DNA from: GH45 sp046704385
Lineage (GTDB): Bacteria > Bacteroidota > Bacteroidia > Bacteroidales > SZUA-534
Length of the DNA stretch: 64,000 bases
Direction: 5' to 3'
Assembly: GCA_046704385.1 (NCBI GenBank)
Contig: JBJKSB010000021.1
Coordinates: 158,671 to 222,670, forward strand
Positions 59,765-64,000 of the stretch are shown here, in pieces. The notes beneath the pieces were generated by a model that saw nothing but the letters and a program-made list of their open reading frames with translations, had not been told where the DNA came from and searched no databases. How positions within the stretch are numbered: the stretch's first letter is position 1; each line of letters begins with the position of its first letter. A program made the translations under genes and the position numbers.

Positions 59765-61342
59765 ATGGGATTTAGAGAAGAAATAAAACGAAGAAGAACA
59801 TTTGCTATTGTAAGTCACCCGGATGCCGGAAAAACCACCCTGACCGAGAAGCTTTTATTGTTTGGGGGAGCAATTCATGTGGCCGGTGCTGTTAAATCGA
59901 ACAAAATTAAGAAAACAGCCACCTCCGATTTTATGGAAATAGAGAGACAACGGGGTATCTCTGTAGCTACTTCTGTAATGGGTTTCGATTATGAGGGTAA
60001 AAAGATAAACATTCTTGATACTCCTGGTCACCAGGATTTTGCCGAGGATACCTTCAGGACACTTACGGCTGTTGATAGTGTAATTGTCGTAGTTGATGCG
60101 GCAAAAGGGGTTGAAGCGCAAACCAAACGACTGATGGAAGTTTGCCGGATGCGAAAAACTCCCGTAATAGTTTTTATTAATAAAGTTGACCGTGAAGGTA
60201 AGGATCCGTTTGATCTGCTCGATGAAATTGAAGAACAGCTAAATATTCATGTGCGTCCGTTAAGCTGGCCGGTTGGAATGGGTCAACGATTAAAAGGGAT
60301 TTATAACATTTATAATAAAAAGTTCTATTATTTTTCGGCTGATGATAAAACAGTGGCTGAAAAGCCTCGTGAATTTAAAGATCTTTCGGATACGGAACTT
60401 GATAAAACCCTGAACAAACAGGCACAGCAACTTCGCGACGATTTGGAGCTGGTTGAGGGTGTATATCCTGAATTTCAACATGAAACCTATTTAAATGCTG
60501 AAGTTGCCCCGGTTTTCTTTGGAAGTGCGTTATATAATTTTGGTGTTAAAGAATTGCTGGAATCATTTATTGATATTGCCCCTTCACCCAAACCATCAAC
60601 AGCGGATGAACGGATAATTGATCCTTACGAAGAAAAATTTTCGGGTTTTATATTTAAAATTCATGCCAACATGGATCCGAATCATCGCGACAGAATAGCA
60701 TTTGTTAAGGTGTGTTCAGGAGTGTTTCGTCGTAATACGAATTATCACCACGTCAGGCTCGGTCGTAATTTAAAATTTGCCAGCCCTACTGCATTTATGG
60801 CCGAAAAAAAGAGCATTGTGGAAGAAGCTTTTCCGGGTGATATTGTTGGTTTACATGATACTGGAAATTTTAAAATTGGTGATACTTTAACTGAAGGAGA
60901 GGTGTTTCATTTTAAAGGGTTGCCGAGTTTTTCGCCTGAATTGTTCCGTTATATTGAAAATAACGATCCCATGAAAGCCAAACAGTTGGCTAAAGGAGTT
61001 GACCAGTTAATGGATGAAGGAGTGGCCCAGTTGTTTACACTGACTATGAACGGACGAAAAATTATTGGCTGTGTGGGACAACTGCAGTTTGAGGTTATCG
61101 AATATCGCTTGTTGCATGAATATAATGCAAAATGTCGCTACGAACCTGCTACACTTTACAAAGCCTGTTGGGTCAGGCCCAATGATAAAGTGGAATGGGA
61201 AGATTTTAAAAAGAGAAAATATAAAGCATTGGCCAAAGATAAACACGGTCGCGATGTTTACCTGGCTGAATCGCCATACGATTTGCAAATGGCTCAGACT
61301 AAATTCAAAGGATTGGAGTTCTTTTTTACTTCGGAATTATAG
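59765..61342 (+). CDS. prfC: Peptide chain release factor 3
   Basis: RF3 is the GTPase that removes RF1/RF2 after termination. The 525-residue protein has G1 SHPDAGKTTL, the switch-I/II motifs ERQRGISVATSVM and DTPGHQDF, and G4 NKVD, followed by the RF3 domains 2-3 (FFGSALYNFGVKELLESFI, VGQLQFEVIEYRLLHEY). ATG 59765 gives MGFREEIKRRRTFAIVSHPDAGK, the usual family start. It is a single gene, and the start assignment rests on the promoter box. Confidence 0.96.
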   Translation: MGFREEIKRRRTFAIVSHPDAGKTTLTEKLLLFGGAIHVAGAVKSNKIKKTATSDFMEIERQRGISVATSVMGFDYEGKKINILDTPGHQDFAEDTFRTLTAVDSVIVVVDAAKGVEAQTKRLMEVCRMRKTPVIVFINKVDREGKDPFDLLDEIEEQLNIHVRPLSWPVGMGQRLKGIYNIYNKKFYYFSADDKTVAEKPREFKDLSDTELDKTLNKQAQQLRDDLELVEGVYPEFQHETYLNAEVAPVFFGSALYNFGVKELLESFIDIAPSPKPSTADERIIDPYEEKFSGFIFKIHANMDPNHRDRIAFVKVCSGVFRRNTNYHHVRLGRNLKFASPTAFMAEKKSIVEEAFPGDIVGLHDTGNFKIGDTLTEGEVFHFKGLPSFSPELFRYIENNDPMKAKQLAKGVDQLMDEGVAQLFTLTMNGRKIIGCVGQLQFEVIEYRLLHEYNAKCRYEPATLYKACWVRPNDKVEWEDFKKRKYKALAKDKHGRDVYLAESPYDLQMAQTKFKGLEFFFTSEL

Positions 61343-61651
61343 GTCTGGGTTGGCTGCCAGGTCCTTAATGCAGCAAAATATAAGTATGGAATAATGGAAA
61401 GTTGGAAAGTTGGAAAATTAGAACGGTAGATTTTTATTTGCTTTTATTAGCTAAATATTATTTTGAGGTGCTGGGAATATCAACAGATATAATTTCCATG
61501 TTATTCTGAGTCCCAAAGAGCTAAAGTTAAAAATTGCATGTGTGTGTTTTATCGTCAGCACCTCAAAATAATACTTAGTCTGGGTGGTTTTCCCCAACCG
61601 ACATTCTGTCTTCATTAACGTTCTGGTGCATTTGTTGTATCTTTAAAACTT
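61343..61651. other. Spacer with tandem octamers and MITE-like element
   Basis: No gene. It holds a short tandem repeat of GTTGGAAA (61394-61416), then an inverted-repeat-bounded element (61451-61578), and the leader of the rhomboid gene. Confidence 0.6.
61451..61578. mobile_element. MITE-like element with 23-bp terminal inverted repeats
   Basis: The left end (61451-61473, beginning CTAAATATTATTTTGAGG) and right end (61556-61578, ending CCTCAAAATAATACTTAG) are inverted copies with one mismatch; 18 bp pair without error. The 82-nt interior has no ORF. Size and structure fit a non-autonomous transposable element or a very long hairpin. Confidence 0.5.
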
Positions 61652-62335
61652 ATGAACGAAAAACGCAGAATTTTTCATGCCCTGGTTTTCCCGGTTGCCT
61701 TCCTCATGTTAATGTGGATAAACTATGCCATATTTTATTTTCTCCATATGGATATGGGTGCCATCGGTGTTAAACCGCTTAGTCTTGACGGGTTACCTGG
61801 TATCGTTTTTTCACCTTTTGCGCATGGTAGCTTGTCGCATATTTCATCAAACAGTGTTTCGTTTCTGATACTTGCTACCGCTCTGTTTTATTTTTACCGT
61901 TTAATTGCCTACCGCGTGTTTTTAATTAATTGGTTGATTTCAGGTATTTTGCTTTGGTTGGGCGGACGGGATTCTATTCACATTGGTGCCAGTGGTTTAA
62001 TTTATGGTCTGGCATTTTTTCTTTTTTTTAGCGGCGTTATTCGCCGTGATAAGCAATTGGGTGCAATTTCTATGATAGTAGTGTTTCTTTATGGCAGTAT
62101 GATTTGGGGGTTGTTGCCTCAGGGAGGGAATATCAGCTGGGAAGGTCATCTTTTTGGTGCGTTGTCAGGTTTGGCTCTGGCCTGGTATTACAGGAAAAAT
62201 CCCGTCAATTTTGTGGCCAAACCCGATGGTTCATCTGTTTCTGTAACCTGGGGGCAATACAATGAATTTGAATATGAATATATTGAAGAAAGCGAATCAG
62301 ATGATATGGAAGATGAGTTTACCGAAAATTCATAG
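61652..62335 (+). CDS. Rhomboid family intramembrane serine protease
   Basis: A 227-residue inner-membrane protein with about six membrane helices. The catalytic serine is S114 in HIGASGLIYG and the histidine H166 in WEGHLFGALSGLALAW; SHISSNSVSF supplies the HxxxN-like oxyanion region. The last 40 residues are acidic and cytosolic (NEFEYEYIEESESDDMEDEF). Active-site residues are complete, so it is probably proteolytic. The substrate is unknown. Confidence 0.9.
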   Translation: MNEKRRIFHALVFPVAFLMLMWINYAIFYFLHMDMGAIGVKPLSLDGLPGIVFSPFAHGSLSHISSNSVSFLILATALFYFYRLIAYRVFLINWLISGILLWLGGRDSIHIGASGLIYGLAFFLFFSGVIRRDKQLGAISMIVVFLYGSMIWGLLPQGGNISWEGHLFGALSGLALAWYYRKNPVNFVAKPDGSSVSVTWGQYNEFEYEYIEESESDDMEDEFTENS

Positions 62336-62462
62336 TTTTTAATTGAATCTTTTCGTGTTCATAAATACATATTTTAATTGAGTAAAACTAATAAATCTGA
62401 ATAAGTGTCAATAAAAAGTTGATTATTTCTTTCGAAGTATAAATAACCTTACCACTTTTTTT

Positions 62463-62470
62463 TAAATTTG
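62463..62470 (+). promoter_or_regulatory. -7 promoter box of the multi-helix membrane protein gene
   Basis: TAAATTTG, an exact TAnnTTTG match, 38 nt before ATG 62508. Confidence 0.45.
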
Positions 62471-62507
62471 AAATCCAATACTCATTATTCACCAAAATTT
62501 ATCAAAA

Positions 62508-63359
62508 ATGGAAAATAGTAATTCACTAAAAAAAAGTGCTTGGTTTACAAAAAGCGCTGGCTTTTCAATTGCAGGATTTACGGCATTAGTTGTGTTAATT
62601 GATCTTTTCTCACAAAGACATTATGGGCTTATATCTCCAACGTGGTCAAACATTTTTCGTCTGGGCTTTATAATTTATTATTGCATGCTGATTTATCGAA
62701 TTCACAAAATAATTGCCTATCATACAGGCAATGCTTATGCTATTACACCGGGAAAGGCTGTTGGTTTCATGTTTATCCCTTTTTATGATTTGTACTGGTT
62801 GTTTAAATGGCCATTAGAAGCATCGAGGTTTATTAGCTCAAAAAAAACAGAAACCCGGATTTCAACGGGAACTATTAAGACGCTTCTGATAGTTGGATTA
62901 ATAGCTATGATTATTCCCATACCCGTTAACGGCAATGTATTTTTGGTATTAGGGTTGTCAAATTTTTTTCTTTGGTTGCATATTTCATTCTCGTTACTTT
63001 TAGATTTACAAGAAATTAACTTTGATGAAAGTGTTCCACAGTCTCCTGATGTTACTACAAATGAGCAAGTTGACTTTGATGTATCTCAGGATGAAAAGGC
63101 AACTGCATTATTAATAGCAGCTGTCCCCGGATTATATTTACTGTCTTTTTTTATGCGAATATTAATTCATAATTTTTTAATCTATCGTTATTCCAATTTT
63201 ATAATGACTTTAGGTTATGTTGTAATAACAATTTTAGTAGCAAGAACTATAAAAAACCAGAATCAAAAAATCATAATATTTGTGCTTGCCGGTTTGATGC
63301 TATTTATTGCGATTGGCTATATGTTTCACTTTTTTAGGCTGCCCCCTATTTTTAATTAG
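62508..63359 (+). CDS. Multi-helix membrane protein, DUF4328-like
   Basis: A 283-residue integral membrane protein with about seven or eight helices (first near 17-35 and 48-68). The segment ITPGKAVGFMFIPFYDLYWLFKW recalls DUF4328-type bacterial membrane proteins, where a similar pattern recurs. The loop near 172-195 is polar (QSPDVTTNEQVDFDVSQDEK). No enzyme motif is visible. It is a single-gene unit, convergent with der. Function not known. Confidence 0.65.
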   Translation: MENSNSLKKSAWFTKSAGFSIAGFTALVVLIDLFSQRHYGLISPTWSNIFRLGFIIYYCMLIYRIHKIIAYHTGNAYAITPGKAVGFMFIPFYDLYWLFKWPLEASRFISSKKTETRISTGTIKTLLIVGLIAMIIPIPVNGNVFLVLGLSNFFLWLHISFSLLLDLQEINFDESVPQSPDVTTNEQVDFDVSQDEKATALLIAAVPGLYLLSFFMRILIHNFLIYRYSNFIMTLGYVVITILVARTIKNQNQKIIIFVLAGLMLFIAIGYMFHFFRLPPIFN

Positions 63360-63460
63360 TCAAGGGTTTTTTTCAAACGAATATGCATGAATTCAAACTA
63401 ATGAAATCATTAATAAATGAACCATTCTAATTGATAGCCGATTTCTTTTTTTAGGAATAA

Positions 63461-63510
63461 TGGAATATTATAAAAATTGAATCATCAGAATTTATTTTTA
63501 TAATATTCCA
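63461..63510. terminator. 16-bp perfect AT-rich hairpin between convergent genes
   Basis: TGGAATATTATAAAAA (63461-63476) pairs with TTTTTATAATATTCCA (63495-63510) across an 18-nt loop. Placed between two convergent genes it may serve as a bidirectional terminator, though it is AT-rich. Confidence 0.5.
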
Positions 63511-63538
63511 TACCTCCACTTTTAAATTTAATCTCTTG

Positions 63539-64000
63539 TTATTTCTTTCTCATAAAAATTTGAATAGGCACTCCCGTAAAGTTATAAGCTTCCCTTAATT
63601 TATTTTCAAGATACCTTTTATAAGGATCTTTTACATATTGGGGCAGGTTGCAAAAAAATGAAAATTGCGGTGTGGGAGTAGGCAGCTGCATGCAATATTT
63701 AATTTGAATATATTTTCCTTTAACTGATGGAGGAGGATAGGCTTCAATAGCTTCAAGCAGATACTCGTTTAGTTTTGAGGTTTGAATACGTTGTTTTCGG
63801 TTTTCGTAAACTTCCATAGCCGTTTCAACAGCTTTAAAAATACGCTGTTTGGTTAGCGCTGATATAAATAAAATCGGAACATCTGTAAATGGTGCCAGTT
63901 TTTCCTTAATCATTTCGGTATAGGTTTTTACCGTATGCGTATCTTTTTCAACCAGGTCCCATTTGTTCACCAAAACCACAACACCTTTACGATTTTTTAC
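63539..64000 (-). CDS. der: GTPase Der (EngA), C-terminal part
   Basis: Der is a double-GTPase needed for 50S ribosome assembly. The frame is open to base 64000, so the N-terminus lies beyond the window. Visible are the G4 motif of the second G domain (VVVLVNKWDLVEKD), G5 (FISALTKQRI) and the KH-like C-terminal domain (YPPPSVKGKYIQIKYCMQLPTPTPQFSFFCN... YKRYLENKLREAYNFTGVPIQIFMRKK). The GTG at 63979 is internal. Confidence 0.93.
   Translation of the reverse strand, partial: VKNRKGVVVLVNKWDLVEKDTHTVKTYTEMIKEKLAPFTDVPILFISALTKQRIFKAVETAMEVYENRKQRIQTSKLNEYLLEAIEAYPPPSVKGKYIQIKYCMQLPTPTPQFSFFCNLPQYVKDPYKRYLENKLREAYNFTGVPIQIFMRKK

Noticed and set aside
61394..61416. Tandem GTTGGAAA octamers as an iteron or origin
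   Set aside because: Only two full copies and one partial copy, no replication gene nearby; simple-sequence expansion is enough.

Overview
The window reads as chromosomal DNA of a low-GC member of the Bacteroidota, most likely Bacteroidales/Marinilabiliales-like. Support: SusC/SusD/SusE outer-membrane genes, a secreted protein with a type IX secretion (T9SS) C-terminal sorting domain, a MurF-alanine racemase fusion, a TonB receptor paired with a DUF4249 lipoprotein, and many copies of the Bacteroidota -7 promoter box TAnnTTTG. There are almost no Shine-Dalgarno sequences in front of genes. Genus cannot be fixed from sequence alone. No rRNA, tRNA or CRISPR array was recognised.

Layout. 1-24.8 kb is mostly housekeeping: the end of a prolyl oligopeptidase, a beta-barrel protein, deoxynucleoside kinase, coaD, a TlpA-like protein, NUDIX/pyrE (divergent, starts 1 nt apart), SRPBCC, birA with a two-component pair, rsfS-ftsH-DUF2007-cdsA-psd, a 56-residue 2[4Fe-4S] ferredoxin, a WbpM/CapD-type sugar dehydratase, rimM-rpsP, an ECF sigma factor with a membrane partner and a beta-barrel gene, a DnaE carrying an N-terminal proofreading exonuclease, thioredoxin and a DUF58 protein. 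24.8-27.7 kb is gene-poor and rich in palindromes, with a saccharopine-dehydrogenase-like gene in the middle. 27.4-32.4 kb holds a long structured leader, an unknown exported protein, a TonB receptor and a DUF4249 lipoprotein. 32.4-36.2 kb returns to tdk, rsmI and two regulators.

36.3-51.5 kb is a maltose/starch (alpha-glucan) utilisation locus. A minus-strand set (MFS transporter, beta-phosphoglucomutase, GH65 phosphorylase, GH13 lipoprotein) and a LacI-type regulator lie divergent to susC-susD-susE and a T9SS-exported starch-binding-like protein. SusCDE would capture oligosaccharides, GH13 trim them and the MFS protein import maltose. GH65 would phosphorolyse it, and PgmB would convert beta-glucose-1-phosphate to glucose-6-phosphate. 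Two promoters in the locus share a tandem AAACGGTTGC-type operator at exactly the same distance from the -33 box, and a third promoter carries a diverged copy.

51.7-64 kb is again mainly housekeeping: murF-alr, a methyltransferase, a small nucleotidyltransferase pair, tex, free-methionine-sulfoxide reductase, two YfiR-like paralogs, prfC, a rhomboid, a membrane protein and the 3' part of der. A 128-bp element with near-perfect 23-bp terminal inverted repeats lies between prfC and the rhomboid gene.

The observations most worth following are the shared operator architecture of the glucan locus, the orphan 14-nt anti-SD-complementary leader at 27.5 kb, the dual exonuclease/PHP DnaE, and the MITE-like element.
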